From UBA2100 sp964399345 (GTDB lineage Bacteria; Patescibacteriota; Minisyncoccia; Phycocordibacterales; UBA2100): 64,000 nt of DNA. Made by a program: the position numbers and the translations under genes. Of this stretch, positions 50,151-59,800 are shown piece after piece; within the stretch, counting starts at the first letter, position 1, and every line of letters starts with the position of its first letter. The notes under the pieces are model-generated. The model had not been told where the DNA came from. It searched no databases and saw nothing but the letters and a program-made list of their open reading frames with translations. The DNA lies in NCBI GenBank assembly GCA_964399345.1, contig CAYNQE010000001.1, positions 36,079 to 100,078 on the forward strand, written 5' to 3'.

Positions 50151-50546
50151 ATGTTAAAAACGACACTTGCGGCTGTTGCCGCCTTAATGTTTTTGCACAC
50201 GCCAGCAAACGCCCAAATCGATGATGGTGACCTGATGTCGAACCTTCTATCCGAAAGTTCAGAGCTGCGGGAAATCTCAGCGGATTTCGGAAAATGTCTG
50301 CCGGAATGTGAGCGCACAGAATTCTCTGAGCGCCAAGCAACCGCACTGTCGACAGCATGGCCAAAAGTTTTCGACCAGATGTCTGGAAATTTTGGAACCT
50401 GCCTAACCGCCGCTCGCCAACGCCTTGGCGATGAGCAAATGCGTAATGACTGGGTTCCCCCAATCTTTATGCTCCGCGTCATCGACAACGTTGATGGGAA
50501 CCACGGTTGGTGGTTCGTGGACCAGCAAAAACTGTGTTCATCGTAA
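50151..50546 (+). CDS. Secreted orphan protein with foreign-looking composition
   Basis: 131 aa: a clear signal peptide (1-21, LAAVAALMFLHTPANAQ) and a mature part with five cysteines (KCLPEC, TC, QQKLCSS), rich in charged residues, ending in HGWWFVDQQKL. The preprotein resembles proteobacterial periplasmic proteins in style. G+C is visibly higher than in adjacent genes and it has an SD sequence, its own promoter and its own terminator. No family recognised. Confidence 0.65.
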   Translation: MLKTTLAAVAALMFLHTPANAQIDDGDLMSNLLSESSELREISADFGKCLPECERTEFSERQATALSTAWPKVFDQMSGNFGTCLTAARQRLGDEQMRNDWVPPIFMLRVIDNVDGNHGWWFVDQQKLCSS

Positions 50547-50557
50547 AAAGCTCCTTT

Positions 50558-50589
50558 AAACGCCCTGTTAGTTTTTTAACAGGGCGTTT
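50558..50589. terminator. Terminator between the secreted protein and lepA
   Basis: A 13-bp perfect stem AAACGCCCTGTTA/TAACAGGGCGTTT with a six-base loop; works for both convergent genes. Confidence 0.9.
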
Positions 50590-50594
50590 ATTAA

Positions 50595-52364
50595 TTAGTC
50601 ACTCCTCATTACCTTCATAAATACCTCATGTGGAATATGCACTTTCGCTCTTGCGAGTGCTTTTTTCTTACCCTTCTTTTGTTTATCTAACAACTTATTC
50701 TTTCGAGTAACGTCTCCACCGTATAGTTTTGCAGTAACATCTTTACGCATGGCAGAGAGTTTTTCCCCTGCGATAATTTTACCCTGGCTTTTTGCCTGAA
50801 TTTTTAATACGAACTGCTGCCTTGGTAGCAGATCTTTGAGTTTAGTAATCATCTCTCTTGCCTCTTCCTGTACGCGTCTTTTTGCTACAATCCTGCTAAA
50901 AGCTGGTGATATTTCCTCAGCAATTAAAATATCTAGTCTTGTAACTTCAGCATCGCGTCTTCCAACAGCCTCATATGAAAGTGATGCAAATCCTGACGAA
51001 ACATTCTTTAACTTATCGAAGAAGTTCCTCATCATTTCTCGCAGGGGCATTTCTGATATTAATTGAGTTCTTCCATCCGGCATAGTCTCCGTCCCTGTTA
51101 CACTTGCTTCGTGTTCGTGTAAAAGTTGTATTACTCCACTTATATACTCGGCAGTAACTAAGATACTGACCTCAACCCATTCTTCGCGTATATTGTCCGC
51201 CTCCCCATCATTAGGAAATCGCGCAGGAGTATAGACATCCTCTACTTTCCCATTCTTAAAGGAAATCTCGTAAACTGTTGTAGGCAGTGTTACAACCAAT
51301 TCTAAAAGAAACTCCCTTCTTAGTCTTTCGGTAATAATTTCCATGTGGAGCATTCCTAAAAATCCACACCTGAATCCCCTTCCCATAATTCCTGAAGATT
51401 CTTCCTCATAGGAAAGTGATGAATCCATAAGTCGCAGCCTCTCTAGTGACTGCCTTAATAGAGCAAGGTCATCCTGACTCTCAGGGTACACGCTTGCCCA
51501 AATTACAGGACTAGGTTGCATGTACCCATCGAGTGCTTTAACTTTTGATCTCAAGTCCACAACGGTGTCTCCGACTCCAACGATTCCAGGTTTTTTAATT
51601 CCAGTAATTACGTAGCCAATTTCACCTGCCACCAAATCAGATTTCTCTTCTTCATCTGGAGTAAATATTCCTACTTCAAGTGCCGTGAACTGCTCACCCA
51701 CCTCTGCAAATTTAACCTTGTCCCCTTTCTTTAATGACCCATCAGCTATCCTTACAAACAAAACTATTCCCCTGTGATCCGAATATTGGAAATCAAAAAT
51801 TAAGGCTCTTAAATCTTCCACTTCTTTTATAGGAGCGGGAATCTTTTCAATAACAACGTCTAATAATTCTTCTACCCCTTCGCCTGTTTTTCCTGATGTA
51901 GCAAGAATATCTCCTTCCTCAATCTCAAGAAGAAGTGCAAGTTCTGCTTTAATATCATCAACGCGCGCCAACGGTGAATCTGACTTAGATAATACAGGTA
52001 TAACAGTTAGCCCTTGTTCGCGTGCCATTTGTAATACAGAGAGTGTTTGGGCCTGGACACCTTGTGTTGCGTCTACAAGTAATACAACGCCCTCAACGGC
52101 CTGCAGAGCTCTTGAGACCTCGTAGGAGAAGTCTATGTGACCTGGAGTGTCTATTAGGTTAAGAATGTGGCCTTTCCAATGCATTCGAACAGGCTGCATC
52201 TTAATTGTAATTCCACGCTCTCTTTCAAGATCCATTCTGTCTAATACCTGATCTTTCATTCTCCGTTCAGGAACCGTTCCAGTAACCTCAAGCATACGAT
52301 CAGCTAGTGTACTTTTTCCATGGTCTATGTGTGCAATTATGCTGAAGTTTCTAATTTTTTCCAT
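50595..52364 (-). CDS. lepA: Elongation factor 4 (LepA)
   Basis: Ribosomal GTPase of 589 aa. G1 AHIDHGKSTLADRM (about 10-23), G3 LIDTPGHIDFSYEVSRALQA, G4 SKSD in place of NKxD (PVLSKSDSPLARV), then the LepA-specific C-terminal domain with SKGKIIAGEK-type sequence (KSQGKIIAGEKLSAMRKDVT) and VTRKNKLLDKQKKGKKK. The NKID-to-SKSD change at G4 is notable because Asn and Asp normally select guanine. The start MEKIRN is chosen; it overlaps the end of murJ by 14 bases. Confidence 0.95.
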   Translation of the reverse strand: MEKIRNFSIIAHIDHGKSTLADRMLEVTGTVPERRMKDQVLDRMDLERERGITIKMQPVRMHWKGHILNLIDTPGHIDFSYEVSRALQAVEGVVLLVDATQGVQAQTLSVLQMAREQGLTVIPVLSKSDSPLARVDDIKAELALLLEIEEGDILATSGKTGEGVEELLDVVIEKIPAPIKEVEDLRALIFDFQYSDHRGIVLFVRIADGSLKKGDKVKFAEVGEQFTALEVGIFTPDEEEKSDLVAGEIGYVITGIKKPGIVGVGDTVVDLRSKVKALDGYMQPSPVIWASVYPESQDDLALLRQSLERLRLMDSSLSYEEESSGIMGRGFRCGFLGMLHMEIITERLRREFLLELVVTLPTTVYEISFKNGKVEDVYTPARFPNDGEADNIREEWVEVSILVTAEYISGVIQLLHEHEASVTGTETMPDGRTQLISEMPLREMMRNFFDKLKNVSSGFASLSYEAVGRRDAEVTRLDILIAEEISPAFSRIVAKRRVQEEAREMITKLKDLLPRQQFVLKIQAKSQGKIIAGEKLSAMRKDVTAKLYGGDVTRKNKLLDKQKKGKKKALARAKVHIPHEVFMKVMRSD

Positions 52365-54012
52365 TTTTGAATGTTGGGAAGTATCTCCAAATTTTATGAT
52401 GCATAGCAACTGATACTTCTTTTATCTCTTTGTTGTTCAATACATGCAATACACTAACACCTGCTGTTATTCCCACCAGTGCTGCAATCATACCAATGGA
52501 GAATACTCCGACAAATGTATTTATATCCAAAAACCGAGCTAGTACTGAAAGTGTTTGGTGTGCAAAGAATCCTGCAACAACTGCGGCTGAGAAACTCTCG
52601 AAAAACGGTTTTCTCAATCTACTAGTTAGATTACCGAAATCTCTTTCGAAAAGTGCGATGAACAGAAGAACATTAATCACTGAAAAAATAGCATATGAAA
52701 GTGGGAGCATCAAAACTTCTGTTCCTGCTATACCTTCAACACGTAATATGCTCTCCACAAAGAATCTCCACATTTCGTTTTCGGCAAACAGGCGCAGTAG
52801 TGCGTATGACCCTAAAACTACTCCAATTGCTGTTGAAATGTTAATCAAAAGAGGTTTTTTAGTCTCTCCGGCTGCATAGTAGCCACGAAGGAATAGCAGT
52901 GAGAGAGATTGTGCAATTAGGGAAACTACAAACAGAGCAAGGGCCGCTGCAGTTAGTCTGGTGTCAGCCCAATTAAATTCTCCTGAACCTAGTACAACTC
53001 TTACAATGTGTGCTCTTAGAACTATTACTATAACCGTCAGAGGAACCGCCCAGAAAATAATATGTCTTGATGCCGTTACAATTTGCTCACAAAAATGTCT
53101 TGTTTCGCCTTTTGCAAAGAATCTAGAAAGGGTAGGAAAGGCAGCCACAGAATAGCTAGCTCCAATTATTGCAAGCGGTGCCGCCTGAAGGTTAAAAGCA
53201 AAAGAAAATACTGAAATTGCACCCGTACCCAGTGCTCCCGCAAGTACAATTAATACAAGTAGTGCGATTTGATTTGCAGTAATCGAAAGAGTCCTTGGTA
53301 CTGAAATTGAAGCAACCTTCCACAACTGTCTAGTATCTAACTTGAAACTCGTAGGCTTCAAGTACCCGGACCGTATTATAAACGGAACCTGTATTATCAT
53401 GTGCATAAACGCCCCTATCAAAACTCCATACACTATTCCTTGAAGACCAAAGAGTGGGTACAAGAAAACGATACCTAAAATGATTCCAAGGTTATACAGA
53501 AGTGGAGCAAGCGCATAGAGAATATACCTTCCACTAACTTGCGTTACACTCGCCAAGATTCCAGAAGCACCCAGAAGAATTGGCTGCAGTAGGAGTAGCC
53601 TACTTATCGTTAACAGCGTGTTATTACTCTCGATAAGAGAAGGAAAAAGTGTACCTAAAATGTGAGGCATCAAAATCCATAGAGCGGTAGAAGTAACTAG
53701 CATCACTACAGAAAATCCAGTTAAAACATTCCCCAGTAAACTATGCTTACTTTCTTCATCTTCTTTTTGTGTTAATAGTGGAACGAGTATAAAAACAGAC
53801 ACTAAAGATGCCACTGATACGAAGATAACGTCCGGTATTCTAAAGGCCGCATAGTATATATCAAGAAGATCCCCAGCCCCGAAAGATGAGGCTAAGAGTC
53901 TGTCTCGAACCAGTCCTAAAAGGACTGATAGTAATGTGAAGAAACCCAAAAGGTACGCGGTCTCATGAAGACCACGTACCTCCCCTTCTACAAATTTAAG
54001 AATCCTGTGCAT
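52351..54012 (-). CDS. murJ: Lipid II flippase MurJ
   Basis: Moves lipid II across the membrane for peptidoglycan synthesis. 553 aa with about fourteen membrane helices and MviN motifs: GLVRDRLLASSFGAGDLLDI (about 34-53), FRIPDVIFVSVASLVSVFIL, and FLRGYYAAGETKKPLLINI. Its 3' end overlaps lepA. Presence of murJ with ftsA/Z indicates a wall-building, FtsZ-dividing cell. Confidence 0.93.
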   Translation of the reverse strand: MHRILKFVEGEVRGLHETAYLLGFFTLLSVLLGLVRDRLLASSFGAGDLLDIYYAAFRIPDVIFVSVASLVSVFILVPLLTQKEDEESKHSLLGNVLTGFSVVMLVTSTALWILMPHILGTLFPSLIESNNTLLTISRLLLLQPILLGASGILASVTQVSGRYILYALAPLLYNLGIILGIVFLYPLFGLQGIVYGVLIGAFMHMIIQVPFIIRSGYLKPTSFKLDTRQLWKVASISVPRTLSITANQIALLVLIVLAGALGTGAISVFSFAFNLQAAPLAIIGASYSVAAFPTLSRFFAKGETRHFCEQIVTASRHIIFWAVPLTVIVIVLRAHIVRVVLGSGEFNWADTRLTAAALALFVVSLIAQSLSLLFLRGYYAAGETKKPLLINISTAIGVVLGSYALLRLFAENEMWRFFVESILRVEGIAGTEVLMLPLSYAIFSVINVLLFIALFERDFGNLTSRLRKPFFESFSAAVVAGFFAHQTLSVLARFLDINTFVGVFSIGMIAALVGITAGVSVLHVLNNKEIKEVSVAMHHKIWRYFPTFKNGKN

Positions 54013-54038
54013 TGGTTGCTAGCCTATCACAGCACACC

Positions 54039-56387
54039 TTATTTTGTAACTGGTGGTGTGCTTGGGCTAGTTTCTCCGATCGCACTTTGTGCTGATTGTC
54101 CAGATTTAAGAGCCTCAAGTATAGCTGCTACTTCCACATTATCTGGATTTAGAGCAGCTATTCTTTGAAACACTGATATAGCTCCTTGTACATTATCAGT
54201 TTCATCATAGGCTAATCCTAGGAAATATAATGCGTTTGAGTAATCCGGGTTAATAGTTACTGCTCTTTCAAGAACTGGAATCGCTCTTTCGTAATTTTCA
54301 GTACTGTACTGCAGTATACCTAATTGAAATAGCAGGCCTGCATTTCCAGGTCGCAACACTACAGCAGCCTCAGTAGCTGCAATTGCCTCCTCTGTGTTAT
54401 TCTCCTGAATTGAGATTTGAGAAAGAATGTAATATGCATCTGTGTAGTTACTCTTTAATTCAAGAGCATCTTCTGCAAATGAACGAGCTCCTTCTAGATC
54501 ATCTTGCCCAAAAGCAAGTTGAGAAATACTAATTAAGATAGCTGGGTTTTTAGGATTTCGGGCTTGAGCTTCGCGATATGCTGCAATAGCACTTTCGTAA
54601 GCACCTTCTATCTCAAGTGGTATTAATTGAGCGTAAATATCTCCAAGTAACATCCATCCTCTGTAGTCCGAATTATTAGCAGCAACTACTTGTTGTGCTG
54701 ATGTGATGGTGTTTGCCAAAGCCTCTTGGAAGCGAGTTCTTTGCTCTTCAATATCCTCACTCTCTTCTTCTGCTAATATTGTAGAAAGCTGAGCTATTCC
54801 GATATTGGTTTTTAATTGAACTCCTCGAACACCTGTTCCTAGTATCGCTATTCTATCGGCTTTTTTAAGTGCCTTGTCTAGATCGCCACCATTTGCAGTA
54901 GCTACTGCCCCTGAAAGAAGCGAAGTAACTGCGATGCGATCTACGTGAATAAGAAGTGCTCCTGAAACAAGAGCTACCATCATAACGATTGCACCGGTGT
55001 GTGCTAATCCTGAGGCATAATTTTGCTCTGCACTAACTTCTCTTGTTCTAATAACACCAACTATTCTTGCCGCTGCAACGGCAACTCCTGTTAGCATAAA
55101 CGTATAGGCAAGCATTGCTGTTTGCGGAACGTATACGATTGTAAGTATCCACAAGTACACAGCTCCAATGTATGAGGAGACTGTTATGTACATTAATCCG
55201 GGTTGAACTATTCTCTTTGATAACACCTTAAATCCAAGATGTAGGAAAGATGCAAAGAATAATAACCATATAACTCCTAAGACAATTCCTCCTGTAACAA
55301 ATGCTGTTGGAATAAGTCCAACACCAAAGTTGAATTCTGAATTCCAGAAGTTAGTTTCATTAATTCCAATTGGCTTGTGTTGTACCCAACCATCTCTAAA
55401 GAGACTTGGGCCAATTCCTAGAAGAGCATCTTCTTGAAATACACCTGATCCAATTGTAATTGTTCCTTCCCACGAAGGTCGTACATCAAGGTACGATACG
55501 TCTAGAGCACTTGATACCTTAGACCCAATTGCAGCTCCTGCAACAAGAAATACGATACTTAGTGCAATTATACTAGCACTAGGTATTAGCCTCTTATAAG
55601 GCAAACTTGGCCTAAAGCCTCCGGTTTCTCTGTCGTAGGATGAATCCCCGAAGATATATACGGCAAGTGCAAATGCGGCAAGGGCTAGTGTTGCCCAAAC
55701 TGCTACCATGTTAACCACGACAAGCAAGAATACTGACATTGCAATAATTGCATAAAGACCCATTCGAATCTTCCTAGAAGAAAACAAAGCTAGACCCGAA
55801 AGTGAAGTTACTACAGCCAACCCACTAAACACCGCTAAGTCATTCCAATTTCCTAGAATTGTAGCCGTTGAATTAGATGAGAATATACCTGGTAGTAAGT
55901 TCTCTCCACCAACTAATATTCTGGCAATCTGAAAGATTGCGAGAATAACAAACGAAATCATAACTGCTTTTTGCAGGCGTATGAAGTGTGCAACTTTACG
56001 AGTTGTTAATGCAACCGCGGCAAGTGCTCCAACGAATGTGAACATTGAAAGCACTGTATCGATTTCGTATCCGAACCCTATTAATGAACTTAAGACATTA
56101 CTGGATAAGATCGCTGCGAGAAAATATCCAAGAACTAATAATATTGCGGTCCAGAGTACGTGAGTGTCTGGAAACGAGGCGCGATGCTCTTTTAATCGAG
56201 CAACTAGCCATACTAATAATGCGCCTAGCATTCCTAACGAAAGGATGGCCATTTTAGTCATTGCAAGTGGCATCCAGGATGCTGGTAACACTGCAAGCGG
56301 CAATAAGAACGCAACAACATAAATGAGGTTGCGAGCTATCATATCTAAACGATATGTAGACTTATCCGACTGTTCTAATGAATCCAT
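54039..56387 (-). CDS. Polytopic membrane protein with TPR domain (O-antigen-ligase-like)
   Basis: 782 aa. The N-terminal half (about 20-485) has ten or more membrane helices with a periplasmic loop (LDVSYLDVRPSWEGT, GIGPSLFRDGWVQHKP) like Wzy/WaaL-type polymerases or ligases. The C-terminal part (about 560-770) holds at least five TPR repeats (for example LLGDIYAQLIPLEIEGAYES, and NYERAIPVLERAVTINPDYS). Such fusions occur in proteins that build surface polysaccharides. It precedes murJ by 27 bases in the same operon. Confidence 0.72.
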   Translation of the reverse strand: MDSLEQSDKSTYRLDMIARNLIYVVAFLLPLAVLPASWMPLAMTKMAILSLGMLGALLVWLVARLKEHRASFPDTHVLWTAILLVLGYFLAAILSSNVLSSLIGFGYEIDTVLSMFTFVGALAAVALTTRKVAHFIRLQKAVMISFVILAIFQIARILVGGENLLPGIFSSNSTATILGNWNDLAVFSGLAVVTSLSGLALFSSRKIRMGLYAIIAMSVFLLVVVNMVAVWATLALAAFALAVYIFGDSSYDRETGGFRPSLPYKRLIPSASIIALSIVFLVAGAAIGSKVSSALDVSYLDVRPSWEGTITIGSGVFQEDALLGIGPSLFRDGWVQHKPIGINETNFWNSEFNFGVGLIPTAFVTGGIVLGVIWLLFFASFLHLGFKVLSKRIVQPGLMYITVSSYIGAVYLWILTIVYVPQTAMLAYTFMLTGVAVAAARIVGVIRTREVSAEQNYASGLAHTGAIVMMVALVSGALLIHVDRIAVTSLLSGAVATANGGDLDKALKKADRIAILGTGVRGVQLKTNIGIAQLSTILAEEESEDIEEQRTRFQEALANTITSAQQVVAANNSDYRGWMLLGDIYAQLIPLEIEGAYESAIAAYREAQARNPKNPAILISISQLAFGQDDLEGARSFAEDALELKSNYTDAYYILSQISIQENNTEEAIAATEAAVVLRPGNAGLLFQLGILQYSTENYERAIPVLERAVTINPDYSNALYFLGLAYDETDNVQGAISVFQRIAALNPDNVEVAAILEALKSGQSAQSAIGETSPSTPPVTK

Positions 56388-56439
56388 ATAAATAAATTCT
56401 AAATAATAATGTACTAATTATATCAAAAAATTGGCACAC

Positions 56440-56468
56440 AAAAAGTCGCCCCGGAAGGACGACTTTTT
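56440..56468 (-). terminator. Terminator of rnpB
   Basis: Stem AAAAAGTCG/CGACTTTTT just after the 3' end of the RNA. Confidence 0.85.
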
Positions 56469-56475
56469 GATATTT

Positions 56476-56781
56476 TTGCTCGTGCCTATAAGCCGAATTC
56501 TGTCCGTGAAATAAATCACTGTGCAGACATTTATCTGGGATTGCTGTTACCAACAACCTCTTGCGGCACTCTTACAAAGTAAGCACGGCCTTGCACGCAG
56601 GTAGGAATTTTGCCGTTTCAATTCTATGTTTCCATAAAACTCACCCCGAAGGGGTCCTCATATCTCTACTCAGACGTCTCTGCTCGCATCCCTAAGATTG
56701 CTCTCGACGGGCGTTACCCGCTACCCAATAGCGTGTTCGGACTTTCCTCACCAAATTGGCGCGTCTGCCCAACACGAGCAA
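56476..56781 (-). ncRNA. rnpB: RNase P RNA
   Basis: Catalytic RNA that trims tRNA 5' leaders. The universal blocks GAGGAAAGTCCGAACAC (5' side) and ACAGAATTCGGCTTATAGG (3' side) are present, and the ends pair as helix P1 (TTGCTCGTG/CACGAGCAA, nine pairs), which fixes the boundaries. A type-A-like layout of about 306 nt. Its activity matters here because five tRNAs are docked to mRNA-like leaders. Confidence 0.96.
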
Positions 56782-56785
56782 TCGG

Positions 56786-56813
56786 ATTATAACACTAATT
56801 AGTTGTTTGTAAA
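56786..56813 (-). promoter_or_regulatory. Promoter of rnpB
   Basis: TTTACA and TATAAT, 16 bases apart on the minus strand; the expected start coincides with helix P1. Confidence 0.75.
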
Positions 56814-56814
56814 A

Positions 56815-59800
56815 CTAAATCTCAATCTCACAAAGTCCTCCCGCACATGCCAATTCCCTCTTAACATCAGTTTCGTCTCTTTGCTCGTAGGTAAGTAGTT
56901 TTGAGTAATCAATATGCTCCACTGTTTTATAAAGCTTCTCGTATGTTGCTTTGTTTATCTCTTCGTATGGTGCAAGTTGATATACATGGTCATTTCGTGG
57001 AAGGAATGCTAGTCCTCCTGCGATATCCCAGTTTTCGTAAACCCAGTTAGCTACTTGAATCCATTCATCATCTCCAATTGAAATTGTTACTGAAGGGTTG
57101 TGTTCTGTGTAGTTAACCTTAACGTCCTTCCAGTGTTCAAGCTGATCGAGTGCTGAGATGTCATCTTTTAATATAGCTCCCTTTGGTGCCTTAACAGGAA
57201 ATTCAAATACGTAAGTGTTTGCATCTTCCATAGTTTGTCCAACTTCTGGATGATATGGAACGCCTTGATCACGAAGCATTTTAAACAAAGAATCCGTTGC
57301 TGAAATTCGTATTCTTCGTATGTAGTATTCTGAGTTTCGTGGGTGCATTCCTGATGCGCAGTCGAATGTTTGAGACACGGTTCCAGAAGGTTTTACACAA
57401 GTAGTAGCCGAAGATTGAGGAACCCCCAATTTTGCTGCGTATTTTTTGTTTACCTTATTAACCTCGACTTTCAGTTTTCTTAAAACTTCTGGCTTTCTAA
57501 CAGTTGAACAATCCCATTGTCCTGTTAGAGAAACTCCAAGAAGTCTTTCCGCTTCACAATTTTCCTTCCACTGCTTTGAGAGGTATCCGAAGTTTGAGAG
57601 TGATGATTGATACGTTCCAAGAATTGTAGCAAGTCGTGCTTTTCGTAGAAGAGTTTTCTCAGTATCCCCTTTACGGCAAATTACTTCTGAAAGATTACAG
57701 AATTGTTTTGACTGGAGAATAATCTCTCCACAGTTGTGGAGATACACTCCATTACCATCAAAAGCATGTGGGCCTGGTACTGTACAATCGTAAACTTTCT
57801 CAACACCCATAGGCACTACAGAAATTACTTTAGAACTAAAAGGTTCTGCATTTGGAACTCGCTTATACGAACCTATAGCTTTTGCTAATTTCGCTCTTTT
57901 TTCTGGATCAACAAAACCAACCCTGTTTGCAAATATATGTATGTTTTCATTTGTGATAGCAAGTTCATGCTGTGATCTACAGATATACTCTTTCATTCCT
58001 CCATTACCATCTGGCATTAATTTAACGTGTTCGTTTCGCCTATTCTCATACACTGTAGATATTACACCTAGTCTAGCAAGCATTCTCTGTACCCTTTTTA
58101 AACACGGAAGGGAAGATGAGGCTAATCTAACAGATACTCCTTTTATATGATTACCTTGTACGGAACCATCTGCATCAAACCAACCCTGCAAGAAGCCTTC
58201 TGTGAACTCCGAAGAAGATTTTTCAACTAAATCAGTAACCACCTTGCTACCATAGGATATGTCGAACTTTGTAGCATATATCCCAAGTTGCGCTGATTGA
58301 ACGCGAGCATATCCAGTTTTTGCTACATGTCCTACAAGGTCGGATCTCGCGCCTACTGTTTCATGAACTAGAGAAACTGCATGGTTCATCATATACTCTT
58401 TATCCGCTCCCCAAAAATCTAAATTCGCCTGTCCGCTCTTTTGTATATTTCCATCTCCCACCAAACTGCCGAGAAGCCACCCCTCTTTATGAATTCCTCG
58501 TCCTCCCCAGCTAGAACCTCTATGATTGTGCAGTATCACTTGATCCTGAGACTGCAAGCTATCTACTCTCTTCCAAACATTGTTCTGAACCTTTCTACTT
58601 TTATATCCAACAGTTAGCACCTCATGGTTTCCAGTAGCTTTAAACGAAAATCCTCTATTCGTAGTAACCTGAAACACCTTTTTAGTTCCTGTTTCAAAAA
58701 ATCCTTTTTTGGAAATATGTTCCTCACCGTTAACTAAGGCAGTAAATGGTATATTTATTAACTCCTTAACCTGTCGTGATCCATCGGAAGTCATCACCCA
58801 AGTATCATCTGTAACACATGGATTTGTACCAAGATTTCCTATTTCTCCTGCCCAGTCAATACTCTTGTATTTATTTTTTAGTAATTCCACTCTTCTCTCT
58901 GGAAGTGTACCTAAAAGACTTGACCGATTAAATATCCCCCGCTCTCCTGTTCCACCTTTCATAAGGGTTACCCATTCGTCCATAAATTGCTCATTTGATG
59001 GTTTATCATCGTAGACTGCTGAGTTATTGGCAATTGCCCGGTGTGGGTCAGTCATGTAGAACTGTCCTTTCTTTGAGTCACGTACCAGTTCGTCGTCTAA
59101 ATCAGACAAGCTAATCATCGCACTTCTTCTTACGCCGCCTGCTACAACACACTCACCTATCTTACAAATGATGTCGTGAGCATCTAGGTTACGAAGTCTT
59201 CTTCCTTGGTTTGCCATTATTCTCTCTCGTGCAAAAACCAAAAGACTTTTTAATGGATCAGGACCTGAGCTCTTTCCTCCCATAACTGAAAGCCGCGCGC
59301 CTGCTGGACGAACCTCGCTAAAATCAAACTTTATATCTTTTCCTGTATACCATGTCTTTAGTCCTAGAGTTAATGCATCACACCACCCTTCTTTGGAATC
59401 TCCTACTACGTGAGTTTTCACCATCACGCCTGTTTGTTTTTTAATCAATGGAAGCTGTTGAATGTTCTGCGTCTCCACTGAGTATCCTACGCCGGTTCCA
59501 CACATGGACAGATACATGATTTCTGCAAAATCACTTAGCTTTGATGGCGCTGTGAATGAGCAGTTATACGCACACACGTTACATCTTCTCGCAGCATCTC
59601 CTGCAAATTGCATTAGGCGCATGCTTGGCATTATCTCCTGCCTTAAAATTGCCTCCTGAACTTCTGCATACTCCTTTTCGCTAAGTTTCTTTCCGAGGTT
59701 TTCTTTCATAAAAGACATATACCTCTCAACAGTCTCAATCCATGTCTCTCTCCTTCCTTCGTCCTTGATCCATCGCGCGTATGATCGTAAATATACAAAC

